Part shown: one piece after another, positions 1 to 7,556 of the stretch
How positions within the stretch are numbered: the stretch's first letter is position 1
How the letters are laid out: each line of letters starts with the position of its first letter
Assembly (NCBI GenBank): GCA_002335115.1
Contig: DDCR01000153.1
Location: 1 to 10,249, forward strand
Direction of reading: 5' to 3'
Source: Oceanospirillaceae bacterium UBA2001
Lineage (GTDB): Bacteria; Pseudomonadota; Gammaproteobacteria; Pseudomonadales; Balneatricaceae
Length of the DNA stretch: 10,249 bases
Position numbers and translations under genes: made by a program
Notes under the pieces: model-generated
The model's database searches: none
Told to the model about the DNA's origin: nothing
Seen by the model: only the letters and a program-made list of their open reading frames with translations

Positions 1-767
1 CCACTGACCCCATATATTTTTGTGCCATTGTCATCACCGACGCCTAAGTTGGTAAACCAATCAATACCGTGATGAAAAATATGGGGCAAATTACATAAGG
101 TTTCAGTATTATTGACCACCGTAGGGCGGCCGAATAAACCACTGACCTGGGGAAAAGGGGGTTTAAATCGTGGCTGTGCACGTTTGCCTTCTAGGGCGTT
201 GATCAGGGCTGTTTCTTCACCACAAATGTAGCGACCCGCACTTGTGTGCAAGAGCATGTTTAAATGAAACCCAGCATCATTCATCTGCTCACCCAGCAAG
301 CCTGCTGCTTGAGCTTCATCCATGGCATACTGCAGGCGCTCAGCACATAAGTCATAATCAGCCCGCAGAAAAATAAACGCAGTGTGGGCTTGCACTGCAT
401 AGGCGGCAATGGCCAAGCCTTCTATCAGCTGATGGGGGTCATGTTCCATTAACCAGCGATCTTTAAAAGTGCCAGGCTCCATTTCATCTGCATTGCAAAT
501 GACATAGCGTTGGCCGGGTAATTGCTCTATGGGTGGCACAAAACTCCACTTTAAACCTGCTGAGAACCCCGCCCCACCTCGGCCCCTGAGATTGGCTGCT
601 TTAACCCAATCGACGACCTCGCTTGGGGTCATAGATAAGGCCTTGGCAAGCCCTTGGTAGCCATAGTTTGATTGATACTCCATCAAACTAGTGACGCTAC
701 CATCAGCTTTAATGTGTTGGCTTAATGGCAGGTTAGTGGGTTGATGCATACTTTGATTATCAGTCAT
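1..767 (-). CDS. nuoF: NADH-quinone oxidoreductase subunit F (NuoF), 3' end outside window
   Basis: NuoF is the NADH-oxidising flavoprotein of complex I: it takes a hydride from NADH onto FMN and passes electrons to iron-sulfur clusters at the tip of the peripheral arm. About 255 N-terminal residues are visible. The FMN/NADH glycine-rich motif RGRGGAGFSAGLKW lies near residues 61-74, CNADEMEPGTFKDR near 91-104, and YICGEETALINALEGKR near 180-196, followed by the PRFKPPFP and VVNNTETLCN blocks. All are close to the E. coli protein (usual length about 445). The cysteines that bind the 4Fe-4S cluster are in the missing C-terminal part. The ATG overlaps the nuoE stop as ATGA, and GGGAG about ten bases upstream is a good ribosome site, so translation is probably coupled. 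One oddity: the usual GFPTG of the glycine loop reads GFSAG. Identification is secure. Confidence 0.97.
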   Translation of the reverse strand, partial: MTDNQSMHQPTNLPLSQHIKADGSVTSLMEYQSNYGYQGLAKALSMTPSEVVDWVKAANLRGRGGAGFSAGLKWSFVPPIEQLPGQRYVICNADEMEPGTFKDRWLMEHDPHQLIEGLAIAAYAVQAHTAFIFLRADYDLCAERLQYAMDEAQAAGLLGEQMNDAGFHLNMLLHTSAGRYICGEETALINALEGKRAQPRFKPPFPQVSGLFGRPTVVNNTETLCNLPHIFHHGIDWFTNLGVGDDNGTKIYGVS

Positions 768-1306
768 AGACTTTGCTCCCGGGCCTGACGGGCTAACTCT
801 ATAAGAGATGTGGGGGTAAGTTGATGCGCACGCTGGCCCCCTACCATGGCCACGGGAGCATGATCGCAGGCCCCTAGGCAGGGAGTGGGTAGGAGGGTTA
901 TAGCACCATCAGCGGTGGTTTCACCCAAGGCTATTTGTAATTCTTGGCTCAGTGATTGGGCTAAACCTTGGTAGCCCATAATCCAACAACTGACACTATC
1001 GCAGAGGGAGATGACTGTTTTTCCCACTGGCTGACGATAAATTTTGTTGTAAAATGTGGCCACAGATTCTACTTCATCAGGACTCATTTGTAGGCGGTTG
1101 GCAATGGCCTTCAACTTACCGTCAGACACCCATCCTTGATGCTCTTGAACAATTTTTAAGGCCTCAATAGTGGCTGCTTGGGGCTGGGGATAATGCTGTA
1201 CTTGGGCACTAATAGCGGCTTCTTCATGCTCGCTAAGGGGCTCAATAAGCAACCGCCAATCTGGCTTATGGGAGGCTGCATCGGTAGCGATTATTGGGGT
1301 CATCAT
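764..1306 (-). CDS. nuoE: NADH-quinone oxidoreductase subunit E (NuoE)
   Basis: NuoE is the small thioredoxin-fold subunit of the NADH-dehydrogenase module of complex I and holds the 2Fe-2S cluster N1a beside NuoF. The 180-residue product has the four expected ligands as C102-X4-C107 (in CDSVSC) and C143-X3-C147 (in PTPCLGAC). It also has the N-terminal helical region of the family (IEALKIVQEHQGWV at 47-60; VESVATFYNKIY at 79-90). E. coli NuoE is about 166 residues, so this one has a slightly longer N-terminus. The start is the first of two adjacent ATGs: ATAAGGAG sits about five bases upstream and overlaps the nuoCD stop codon, implying tight coupling. It lies between nuoCD and nuoF in the normal nuo order. 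Nothing suggests decay. Confidence 0.97.
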   Translation of the reverse strand: MMTPIIATDAASHKPDWRLLIEPLSEHEEAAISAQVQHYPQPQAATIEALKIVQEHQGWVSDGKLKAIANRLQMSPDEVESVATFYNKIYRQPVGKTVISLCDSVSCWIMGYQGLAQSLSQELQIALGETTADGAITLLPTPCLGACDHAPVAMVGGQRAHQLTPTSLIELARQAREQSL

Positions 1307-1312
1307 TGCTCC

Positions 1313-3091
1313 TTATCGGTCCACGTCGGCCATAACAAAGTCAATACTGGCAATGATGGCAATCATGTCAGCCACCATCATGCCACGACTCATGGTTGGA
1401 ATCATTTGTAAATGGGCAAAGGATGGTGTGCGAATTCGGGTGCGGTAGGAAGTGGTGCTGCCGTCACTGACGAGGTAATAACTGTTTAGGCCTTTGGCCG
1501 CTTCAATAGGTAAGCACACTTCACCTGCCGGTATGGCTGGACCCCAACTGGAGTGCACAAAATGGTGAATTAAGGTTTCAATATCTTGCATGGTGCGCTC
1601 TTTTGGCGGCGGCGTCGTCAGTGGATGATCTGCTTTGTAGGGACCTTCTGGCATATGGTCTACGCACTGTTGGATAATGCGCAAACTCTGTCGAATTTCC
1701 TGTAACCGCACCATGGCTCTATCATAACAATCACCGTTACTTCCCAAGGGAATATCGAAGTCAAAGTTTTCATAACCACTGTAGGGCATACGTTTACGCA
1801 TATCCCAATCATAGCCTGTGGCCCGCAAACCACCACCAGCAATGCCCCAGTCTATGGCTTCTTCGCTGGTGTAACGGCCCACACCCACAGTGCGCTGTTT
1901 GATAATACGATTATCTAGTACTAATTTTTGGTACTCATCTAAGCGCTTAGGCATGCGTGCCAAAAATTCCTGCATCATGACATCCCAACCTTGGGGTAGG
2001 TCTTGCGCAACACCGCCAATACGAAACCAACTCGGGTGCATGCGGCCCCCAGTAATGGCTTCAATAATGCCAAACAACATCTCTCGGTCAGTGAAAATAT
2101 AGAAAATAGGTGACATCTGACCAATGTCTTGGGCAAAGGTACCAAAAAACAAGAAGTGACTTTGAATGCGAAAACATTCACACAGCATCACACGAATGGT
2201 TTCTACTCTCGACGATACTTTGATGCCTGCTAACTTCTCGACCCCCATCACATAGGGTAAGTTATTCATGACTCCACCCAAGTAATCAATGCGGTCAGTG
2301 TAAGGCATATAGGTGTGCCAAGCTTGGCGCTCACCCATTTTTTCGGCCCCGCGATGGTGATAGCCAATGTCTGCAACAGCGTCCACTACTTCTTCACCGT
2401 TAAGCTGCACAGCAACGCGAAACACACCGTGCACACTAGGGTGGTTAGGGCCCATATTAAGAAACATATAATCGGTATTTTTTCCTTCTCGCTTCATGCC
2501 CCATTGTTCTGGCACAAACCTCAAAGCCTCTTGTTCTTCGTCTTGCATTTGTTCATCGATGCTAAAGGGCTCCATTTCTGTAGCGCGGGCTGGATGTTCC
2601 TTGCGCAGGGGATGGCCTTTCCAAGTAGGGGGAATAATAAGTGGGTATAAATTAGGGTGACCCACAAAATCAATACCAAACATGTCATGGCACTCGCGTT
2701 CGTACCAATTCGCATTGGGCCACAAAGTGCATTGGCTATCGATGTGTAATTCTGACTCCATTAACGCTACCTTAATGCGTAAAAAGGAGTTGCCAGTAAG
2801 GCTCAATAATTGATAGACCACAGTAAAATCACTTTTAGGCTGGCCTTCCCGATGACTGCGGACGCGTTCATCAATGGCGCTAAGATCATATAACATTGCA
2901 TAGCAGGGCCGTAACTCGTGCTTACAATATTGCAGGAGTGCGCCTACATGAGCGGCATCAACCCATACACTAGGTATGTCATCAGCGGTGCTTTGTTCAA
3001 TTAAAGGGTGTGGAAACTCGTGTTGCAGCAACAGTAATAAGTTAGCATCACCCATCGGGTGGGGGTTGGGTTCAAATATGGGCTTAGTCAC
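1313..3091 (-). CDS. nuoCD: NADH-quinone oxidoreductase subunit C/D fusion (NuoCD)
   Basis: This is a fused NuoC-NuoD subunit of complex I. The NuoC part (about residues 1-185) is the 30-kDa connecting subunit; the NuoD part (about 205-592) is the 49-kDa subunit that forms the quinone pocket with NuoB. The NuoC signature [20 protein letters not shown] is at 131-150, followed by [16 protein letters not shown]. NuoD motifs include [12 protein letters not shown] at 211-222, [14 protein letters not shown] at 241-254 and [10 protein letters not shown] at 264-273. The His in the HPSVHG loop and the Tyr in DRIDY are the family's quinone-site residues. The C-terminus ends in FVMADVDR, as in E. coli (about 596-600 residues against 592 here). 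The fusion is typical of many gammaproteobacteria. The start is a GTG with a weak ribosome site, five bases after the nuoB stop; an ATG at codon 13 is an alternative that would remove only a non-conserved leader. Confidence 0.97.
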   Translation of the reverse strand: MTKPIFEPNPHPMGDANLLLLLQHEFPHPLIEQSTADDIPSVWVDAAHVGALLQYCKHELRPCYAMLYDLSAIDERVRSHREGQPKSDFTVVYQLLSLTGNSFLRIKVALMESELHIDSQCTLWPNANWYERECHDMFGIDFVGHPNLYPLIIPPTWKGHPLRKEHPARATEMEPFSIDEQMQDEEQEALRFVPEQWGMKREGKNTDYMFLNMGPNHPSVHGVFRVAVQLNGEEVVDAVADIGYHHRGAEKMGERQAWHTYMPYTDRIDYLGGVMNNLPYVMGVEKLAGIKVSSRVETIRVMLCECFRIQSHFLFFGTFAQDIGQMSPIFYIFTDREMLFGIIEAITGGRMHPSWFRIGGVAQDLPQGWDVMMQEFLARMPKRLDEYQKLVLDNRIIKQRTVGVGRYTSEEAIDWGIAGGGLRATGYDWDMRKRMPYSGYENFDFDIPLGSNGDCYDRAMVRLQEIRQSLRIIQQCVDHMPEGPYKADHPLTTPPPKERTMQDIETLIHHFVHSSWGPAIPAGEVCLPIEAAKGLNSYYLVSDGSTTSYRTRIRTPSFAHLQMIPTMSRGMMVADMIAIIASIDFVMADVDR

Positions 3092-3096
3092 GGCAA

Positions 3097-3735
3097 CTAA
3101 ACCTGATCTGGATTAGGTAAATGAGTCATGCGCATACGTTTTTCGGTATGTAGATCACGTTGCGAAGGCATGGAAGGCTTTTCCACTCCGTCTGGGCCAA
3201 GTACCCAGCTTAAAGGTCGGTTTTCGTGTCGAATAGCATCTTGCAGTAATATTAACCCTTGCAATAGAGCCTCTGGCCTTGGTGGACACCCTGGCACATA
3301 CACATCGACGGGAAGAAACTTATCGACCCCCTGTACCACACTATATATGTCGTATAACCCTCCTGAGTTAGCACAGGAGCCCATGGATATAATCCATTTA
3401 GGTTCTAAAAGCTGTTCATAGAGGCGTTGAATAACAGGCGCCATTTTTCGAAATACGGTGCCAGAAATCACCATCACATCAGCTTGACGGGGGGTAGCAC
3501 GGATAACCTCCGCACCAAAACGACCAATATCATGGCGTGAAGTAAATGCTGTTGCCATTTCTACATAACAACAGGAGAGGCCAAAATTAAATGGCCACAA
3601 GGAATTGCTTTGACCCCATGCGACTAAATCTTTGACCTTGCCCAATACCAAACTGTCTTCCACAGACTGTGCAAAACTCTGATCTTGCGAGGCAATAAGG
3701 TTAGCACCATAGGCACCAGACTTTAACTGCGGCAT
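3097..3735 (-). CDS. nuoB: NADH-quinone oxidoreductase subunit B (NuoB)
   Basis: NuoB (PSST homologue) carries cluster N2, the last 4Fe-4S centre before quinone in complex I, and packs against NuoD at the membrane interface. The 212-residue protein has the N2 ligands: the adjacent pair C55-C56 in [12 protein letters not shown]121 in [10 protein letters not shown], and C150 in [10 protein letters not shown]. The stretch [19 protein letters not shown] is nearly identical to E. coli NuoB (220 residues). The C-terminal tail, ending in THLPNPDQV, is variable in the family. The ATG is preceded by a GGGGG run about five bases away, a loose ribosome site. It follows nuoA after an 82-base spacer and is almost contiguous with nuoCD. 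Complete and apparently functional. Confidence 0.97.
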   Translation of the reverse strand: MPQLKSGAYGANLIASQDQSFAQSVEDSLVLGKVKDLVAWGQSNSLWPFNFGLSCCYVEMATAFTSRHDIGRFGAEVIRATPRQADVMVISGTVFRKMAPVIQRLYEQLLEPKWIISMGSCANSGGLYDIYSVVQGVDKFLPVDVYVPGCPPRPEALLQGLILLQDAIRHENRPLSWVLGPDGVEKPSMPSQRDLHTEKRMRMTHLPNPDQV

Positions 3736-3787
3736 AACAACCCCCGTGACTCTTTGCAGAATCGGTTATTATTTAATACACGGTGGG

Positions 3788-3816
3788 TGCTGGTAGCCTA
3801 AGTTAAAAATCCAGCA
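3788..3816 (-). other. Stem-loop in the nuoA-nuoB spacer
   Basis: A perfect 6-bp inverted repeat (TGCTGG / CCAGCA) with a 17-base loop begins one base after the nuoA stop, inside an 82-base spacer that is long for this operon. There is no U-run directly after the 3' arm, so it is not a classical terminator. An RNA-processing or stability role is only a guess, and a repeat this short could be chance. Confidence 0.25.
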
Positions 3817-3817
3817 A

Positions 3818-4234
3818 TTAGCGTGCGTCCAAGTTGAGTAATTCGAATTTTTGTCTTTCAGTGCGCCAATCTAAGGCCCCAAGACGCCAAAGATAAATGA
3901 GCGCCACAAACAGAATGAATATAAAGATCAATGCTTCGCTAAAGCCTAGCCAGCCAGTTTCTTTAACGGCCACAGCCCAAGCAAACAGAAACACCACTTC
4001 TAAGTCAAAGATAACGAAAAAGATAGCAAATAAGTAAAAGGGAATAGGCATGCGAAAATGGGTAGAGCCGACGGGCACAATACCGCACTCATAGGGCTCA
4101 TTAACCGCCCGTGATACTCTTTTTCCACCCAGCAGTGTAGGTAGTGTGAGCATCATCACTATTAAGCCACAAAGCAACATCAAAAATAGTGCTAAGGGCC
4201 AAATGTGGCTAATTAACTCTTCCCCATAGGTCAT
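3818..4234 (-). CDS. nuoA: NADH-quinone oxidoreductase subunit A (NuoA)
   Basis: NuoA is a small three-helix subunit in the membrane arm of complex I, next to the quinone channel. The 138-residue protein shows helix 1 at about 10-35, a conserved loop with NEPYECGIVPVGS at about 45-57 (the family's ECG motif), helix 2 containing FYLFAIFFVIFDLEVVFLFAWAV (about 67-89, with the conserved D and E inside the membrane), and helix 3 near 97-117, ending in WRLGALDW. E. coli NuoA is 147 residues. It is the first gene of the nuo operon. The chosen ATG has GAAAGG about nine bases upstream, and no better start is seen. The promoter should lie in the gap that this gene shares with the divergent CBS-domain gene. 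Confidence 0.96.
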   Translation of the reverse strand: MTYGEELISHIWPLALFLMLLCGLIVMMLTLPTLLGGKRVSRAVNEPYECGIVPVGSTHFRMPIPFYLFAIFFVIFDLEVVFLFAWAVAVKETGWLGFSEALIFIFILFVALIYLWRLGALDWRTERQKFELLNLDAR

Positions 4235-4318
4235 ATTGATTGCCTTTCACCAAACGTAGAGACACAAAAATAGATCGATATATGGGCAAAAAAGTGGCTG
4301 TTTAAATAGTTAAGAAAC

Positions 4319-4346
4319 ATCATCTTAGCCCACTACAAGTTGTCAA
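4319..4346 (-). promoter_or_regulatory. Candidate nuo operon promoter
   Basis: On the minus strand a perfect TTGACA -35 box (4341-4346) is followed after 16 bases by GATGAT (4319-4324), a 4-of-6 match to the -10 consensus. This lies about 85-110 bases upstream of the nuoA ATG. A 5-bp dyad (TAAGA-N7-TCTTA, 4311-4327) overlaps the -10 and could be an operator, though it is short. The call rests on box matching alone. Confidence 0.45.
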
Positions 4347-4470
4347 ACAGTATAGAAGAAATAAATTCTAATTTGCAACTTATTCATTATTACTCCTTAG
4401 ACCACATAATTTATATATATAAAACATCTGCTTATGATTTTTAATATAATCGCTGATTGAGGTATTAAAA

Positions 4471-4499
4471 TTGACTAATGCTAAAAAGTGGCGTAATAC
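4471..4499 (+). promoter_or_regulatory. Candidate promoter of the CBS-domain gene
   Basis: TTGACT (4471-4476, 5 of 6 to the -35 consensus) is followed after 17 bases by TAATAC (4494-4499), a weak -10. It would start transcription roughly 50 bases before the ATG at 4558. A perfect TATAAT at 4445-4450 is an alternative -10, but has no recognisable -35. Confidence 0.4.
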
Positions 4500-4557
4500 T
4501 GCACTGACTACCATTGGTTTATTCTTTGGGAGCAACTCAAAAGAGGAGCTTTGCTAG

Positions 4558-4977
4558 ATGTTAAACTCAATTAATATTAAAGACTTCATGTCGGTCAATC
4601 CACTTACCTTTTCACCTTCCACGCATATCATGGATGCCATTCATGAAATGTTGATTCGTAAAGTAACCGGCGGCACCGTGTTAGACGTTGAGGGTCGAGT
4701 TGTGGGGGTCATTTCTGAATTAGATCTATTGAGTCAATTAGAACAAATTGCTTATTACCAAGAAGGTGACGCCTGCATTGGTGATCTCATGCACACTAAA
4801 GTCGATGTGCTGCCAGTGGAAACCACCCTGTTCGAGGCAGCTCGAACACTAATACAGCATAAGCGTCGGCGCATGCCGGTCGTCAAGGACGGTCAATTTG
4901 TTGGTCAAATCAGCTGCCGCAGTGTGTTACAGGCATTTAAGGATTCGATGCTGGTGCATGATAAAAACGAGGATTAG
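4558..4977 (+). CDS. Two-CBS-domain protein
   Basis: The 139-residue soluble protein consists almost entirely of a CBS pair (Bateman module), a fold that commonly binds adenosyl nucleotides such as AMP, ATP or S-adenosylmethionine and acts as a sensor. CBS 1 spans about residues 8-63 (IKDFMSVNPLTFSPSTHIMDAI, split in the usual way, then GRVVGVISELDLL). CBS 2 spans about 75-130 (GDLMHTKVDVLPVETTLFEAA, split likewise, then RMPVVKDGQFVGQISCRSVL). No catalytic or transmembrane segment is present. The ATG has AGAGGAG nine bases upstream, and the gene ends TAG followed directly by TAA. It is divergent from nuoA and shares its upstream gap, so sensing of cell energy state is an attractive idea, but that is inference from position. 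The fold assignment is firm; the ligand and partner are unknown. Confidence 0.9.
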   Translation: MLNSINIKDFMSVNPLTFSPSTHIMDAIHEMLIRKVTGGTVLDVEGRVVGVISELDLLSQLEQIAYYQEGDACIGDLMHTKVDVLPVETTLFEAARTLIQHKRRRMPVVKDGQFVGQISCRSVLQAFKDSMLVHDKNED

Positions 4978-5000
4978 TAATACCTAATGGGCTTTATTTT

Positions 5001-5039
5001 CAAACGGGCATATCCCTTTTTAAAGCGGCACGCCGTCTG
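5001..5039. repeat. Imperfect hairpin repeat, copy 1
   Basis: Begins CAAACGGG and ends GCCGTCTG; the ends form an imperfect 7-bp inverted repeat with one mismatch. Within it, AAACGGG-CATAT-CCCTTTT forms a second stem with one mismatch that runs into a T-run on the plus strand, so it may end transcription of the CBS gene. A related copy lies 93 bp further on, with the same ends in the same orientation. Confidence 0.4.
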
Positions 5040-5093
5040 ATTTAGGGTCTCTGGGGGTTAATAAACTGTCTTTTATGCCCTCACGCAGCTACT

Positions 5094-5127
5094 CAAACGG
5101 GTGATTCTTTTAGTGGCCTGCCGTCTG
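5094..5127. repeat. Imperfect hairpin repeat, copy 2
   Basis: Shares the CAAACGGG start and GCCGTCTG end with the copy at 5001-5039, in direct orientation, while the 18-23 bases between differ. It lies 15 bp past the 3' end of the convergent peroxiredoxin-like gene. It could be a REP-like element or part of a two-way terminator; neither can be settled here. Confidence 0.4.
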
Positions 5128-5142
5128 GCGCCCGATTAATAA

Positions 5143-5679
5143 TCAAACCTCACCAGAATACTCACCTCGGGCAGGGTAATCATTAGCGATGGCAAAATCC
5201 AGCGCCCCCAGCAATTCAGCAAAATGAGGTCGAGCGAAAGGCATAGTTTGCACGGACCCATAATAAAGGCCTTGATCAGGGCCCACTAAGAATAAACCAG
5301 GTTCTGAAAACAAGGCTGGTTCTTCGATGCCAATTGAGGTTGTGCCCCGAGATGTAGAAATATAGAGCCCCCATTCTTTGGCTTTAGCTAGGCTCATGCC
5401 ATAACCAAACTTTAGGTTGCCAGCGCCCACCTTATCAGCCATTTGTTGAGTGCGTTGCTTGTCATCTGAACTGACTGCAATACAAGTGACGCCTCTTTTT
5501 GCAAATTCATCGACGTGGCTTTGAAGATCCATTAGTTGCTTGGCACAAATGGGGCAATGCAAGCCCCGGTAATAGCAGATAACAACGCCGCGCTCAGCAA
5601 TGTCAGTGGAGAGGCTAAAGGCCCCGTGATCAAGAGTTTCAAGTTCAAGGTTGGGGGTTTTTTGACGTGGTAATAACAT
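5143..5679 (-). CDS. Peroxiredoxin-like protein (AhpC/TSA family, CPIC motif)
   Basis: A thioredoxin-fold protein of the AhpC/TSA superfamily, expected to reduce peroxides through a cysteine thiol in the cytoplasm. The active-site region reads VVICYYRGLHCPICAKQL, putting the likely peroxidatic Cys at residue 42 and a second Cys at 45 (counted from the chosen start). The YRG-x2-CPxC form is typical of the peroxiredoxin-like subgroup rather than classical 2-Cys AhpC. Later blocks include TCIAVSSDD and EPALFSEPGLFLVGPDQGLYYGSVQ, the usual core-strand region. No signal peptide is seen. The start is the ATG at 5679 (178 residues; MLLPRQKTP resembles family N-termini). An in-frame TTG at 5694 would add five residues but has no ribosome site. 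It is divergent from an AraC-family gene that may control it. Peroxidase activity and reductant are inferred. Confidence 0.85.
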   Translation of the reverse strand: MLLPRQKTPNLELETLDHGAFSLSTDIAERGVVICYYRGLHCPICAKQLMDLQSHVDEFAKRGVTCIAVSSDDKQRTQQMADKVGAGNLKFGYGMSLAKAKEWGLYISTSRGTTSIGIEEPALFSEPGLFLVGPDQGLYYGSVQTMPFARPHFAELLGALDFAIANDYPARGEYSGEV

Positions 5680-5726
5680 AATATTTTTTCTCAAGTGTAT
5701 TTGTCATTGACTATAACTGATATTAT

Positions 5727-5760
5727 GATCAATAAAATACGATTTAATAGATCAAAACAA
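5727..5760. promoter_or_regulatory. Direct repeat in the peroxiredoxin/AraC gap, candidate operator
   Basis: GATCAATAAAA (5727-5737) and GATCAAAACAA (5750-5760) match at 9 of 11 positions with a 23-bp period, about two helical turns. AraC-family activators often bind direct repeats on the same DNA face at about this spacing. The second copy ends four bases before the AraC-family ATG, so binding could also repress the regulator itself. The gap is AT-rich, so chance similarity is possible. No convincing promoter pair was found here. Confidence 0.35.
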
Positions 5761-5764
5761 CTAT

Positions 5765-6511
5765 ATGTCTGAATTTGACCGGCTTTCTTCCCTGATTCAT
5801 CGCTTTTCCTTGCAGGTCACCCCTGTCCCAGGTGCTCCAGTAAACCTTATTATCTTACAAGACATACAAACAGGGCAGCCTAGTCAAATAATATTGTCTC
5901 CTTTAAGCTCGTTACCTAAATTGAAGCTGGAGGGTGAGTGTGTGATGTTCAGTGCACGCACAACATGGGGTGGAGGGGACAATCCTCTTTTTGCTACCCT
6001 GCCAGAGATAATCAAAATTAATATCCAGGCTGATTCAGACCTCGCTATGGTGGTGCGGTTACTCAAGACTGAAAGTGAAGCCCAACGCTGTGGGATGGGT
6101 GGGGTGCTGAATCGCCTTGGTGAAGTGTTAATGATTAGTGTTTTGCGCCAGCAGATAGAAATGGGGACTAGCATGCCCGGACTGCTTAATGGGCTTGCAG
6201 ATAGTCGGTTGAGTAAAGCCATTGTGTGTATGCATGAAACACCGGGTAAACTCTGGAACAATGAGAGTCTTGCCGGTATGGCAGGTTTATCAACCAGCCG
6301 CTTTACGCAATTATTCAATCAAAGAGTAGGCCAAACCGCCCAATCTTACTTGCGTCACTGGCGTATGATTTTGGCGTCCCAAGACATCGAACGGGGCGAC
6401 CGAATTCAAGCAATTGCCATTCGTTATGGCTATGGTTCTAGTGAAGCACTGGGCAGAGCATTTCAACGACAGTTTGGCACCCATCCAATAGCTCATCGTA
6501 AGACGCCATAA
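5765..6511 (+). CDS. AraC-family transcriptional regulator, cupin-type sensor domain
   Basis: A 248-residue DNA-binding regulator. The N-terminal part (about 1-150) resembles the cupin-like domain found in one AraC subgroup: it starts FDRLSSLIHRFSL, and the GEVLMISVLRQQIE helix and MPGLLNGLADSRL lead into the DNA-binding part. The C-terminal AraC domain (about 150-245) has two helix-turn-helix units, LAGMAGLSTSRFTQLFNQRVG (split in the usual way; about 169-189) and IQAIAIRYGYGSSEALGRAF (about 214-233), followed by the signature end QRQFGTHPIAHRK. The ATG lacks a clear Shine-Dalgarno sequence; no better start is seen, since the FDRLSSL motif follows at once. It is divergent from the peroxiredoxin-like gene and converges with a membrane-protein gene 13 bp downstream. 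The inducer is unknown. Confidence 0.9.
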   Translation: MSEFDRLSSLIHRFSLQVTPVPGAPVNLIILQDIQTGQPSQIILSPLSSLPKLKLEGECVMFSARTTWGGGDNPLFATLPEIIKINIQADSDLAMVVRLLKTESEAQRCGMGGVLNRLGEVLMISVLRQQIEMGTSMPGLLNGLADSRLSKAIVCMHETPGKLWNNESLAGMAGLSTSRFTQLFNQRVGQTAQSYLRHWRMILASQDIERGDRIQAIAIRYGYGSSEALGRAFQRQFGTHPIAHRKTP

Positions 6512-6524
6512 ATTGGGCTCGGTT

Positions 6525-7556
6525 TTAAAACTGTAACCAAATGAGTACTAATCCAGCCAAAAATAAAGTCTCGGCAAGCATGAGAGCGATAGGCCGCCAA
6601 CCCATATCTGCCAACTCTTTGAACGATGATTTCATACCCAATCCCACCATCGCTAAAATAAGACACCAACGGGACATTTCAACCATAAACTCAGACACCT
6701 CGAACGCAATAAACCCAGCGCTATTGATGCTAACAATAACGATAAAAGCCACAAGGAAACTAGGTAGTGGAAATCCTGAGGGCGCTGTATCAAATGGAGT
6801 TTTACCCCAGCGTGCAGCAATTAAGGCGATGATTAACACCACAGGCACCAGTGTAGATACCCTCAATAACTTAGTGAAGGTGGCGACATCGCCAATCTCG
6901 TCAGACATTAAATAACCCGCACCAACCACTTGAGCTACATCATGGATGGTGGCCCCCAAAAAAACACCGCTGGCCGTGGGGCTCATTTCAAACGCAGTTA
7001 CAACCAATGGATAAGCGACCATCGCCAAAGTACTAAGAGCCGTCACACAGACCACTGTAAAAATAAGATTCTTTTCTGCATGCTTGTTGTAGGGTAATAC
7101 AGCTGCCACCGCGAGTGCCGCAGACGCACCGCAAATACCCACTGCTGAGCCACTCAAAATACTTTGTCCACGTCCAAGTTTGAGCCAGCGCCCTACAAAG
7201 AAACCAAACAGCACTGTGGCGGGCACTGAGACTAGTACAATCATAATTGGGGTAATGCCCAAGCCCATGAGCTGCTCTATGGTAATTCGGGCACCTAGTA
7301 AAGCGATGCCAAAACGTAATATCGACTTGGCACAGAATTCAATACCTGCAACACATCGGCCTTCAGTAGATAGATAATTAAGCGCAATGCCCATTAATAA
7401 GGCATAAAGAATGACGGGGCCACCATAATGTTCTGATACAAATTTGGCCGACATGGCGACCATGAGGCACAGCAAAAAGCCTGAGGTAATGTTCGATAAG
7501 TACTGGCCTATGGGTGTGGCCTTTAGCGCATAAAAACTACGATTCAAGTAAGACAT
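6525..7556 (-). CDS. YeiH/UPF0324-family integral membrane protein
   Basis: A very hydrophobic protein of 343 residues with roughly ten membrane helices, matching the UPF0324 family (E. coli YeiH is about 349). Family hallmarks are LRFGIALLGARIT (about 80-92), GSAVGICGASAALAVAAVLP (about 136-155), GATIHDVAQVVGAGY (about 201-215) and the C-terminal MVGLGMKSSFKEL block. Members are often labelled putative sulfate exporters because some occur in sulfonate-degradation loci, but the substrate is not established for most. I chose the ATG at 7556. A TTG at 7577 would add seven residues, and neither has a strong ribosome site. It is convergent with the AraC gene and probably monocistronic. No sulfonate-degrading enzyme is visible nearby. 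The family call is firm, the function open. Confidence 0.88.
   Translation of the reverse strand: MSYLNRSFYALKATPIGQYLSNITSGFLLCLMVAMSAKFVSEHYGGPVILYALLMGIALNYLSTEGRCVAGIEFCAKSILRFGIALLGARITIEQLMGLGITPIMIVLVSVPATVLFGFFVGRWLKLGRGQSILSGSAVGICGASAALAVAAVLPYNKHAEKNLIFTVVCVTALSTLAMVAYPLVVTAFEMSPTASGVFLGATIHDVAQVVGAGYLMSDEIGDVATFTKLLRVSTLVPVVLIIALIAARWGKTPFDTAPSGFPLPSFLVAFIVIVSINSAGFIAFEVSEFMVEMSRWCLILAMVGLGMKSSFKELADMGWRPIALMLAETLFLAGLVLIWLQF

Larger units (their letters stand above)
4235..4557. other. AT-rich divergent promoter region (nuo operon / CBS gene)
   Basis: This 323-bp gap holds no supported gene. It contains a candidate promoter for nuoA on the minus strand, a candidate promoter for the CBS gene on the plus strand, and a lone TATAAT on the plus strand at 4445-4450 without a convincing -35 box. 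It also has a 14-bp perfect palindrome of alternating A/T (TTTATATATATAAA, 4410-4423) and a short dyad, TAAGA-N7-TCTTA, at 4311-4327 over the candidate nuo -10. I found no FNR-type TTGAT-N4-ATCAA site. Confidence 0.6.

Noticed and set aside
2315..2650. 111-codon plus-strand open frame inside nuoCD
   Set aside because: Fully antisense to a conserved part of nuoCD; no recognisable motif, no ribosome site of note.
1313..3091. Possibility of separate nuoC and nuoD genes or a frameshift
   Set aside because: The frame is continuous through the linker and the total length matches fused NuoCD proteins.
4235..4557. FNR or ArcA site expected upstream of nuo
   Set aside because: No TTGAT-N4-ATCAA dyad was found, and ArcA sites are too degenerate to call by eye in such AT-rich DNA.
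5884..6318. 144-codon minus-strand open frame inside the AraC-family gene
   Set aside because: Antisense to a gene with clear AraC motifs; the product is not protein-like in motif content.
6512..6538. GTTTTAAAAC palindrome as a two-way terminator between the AraC-family and YeiH-family genes
   Set aside because: A very short AT-only stem lying within the end of the YeiH-family coding sequence; too weak to call.
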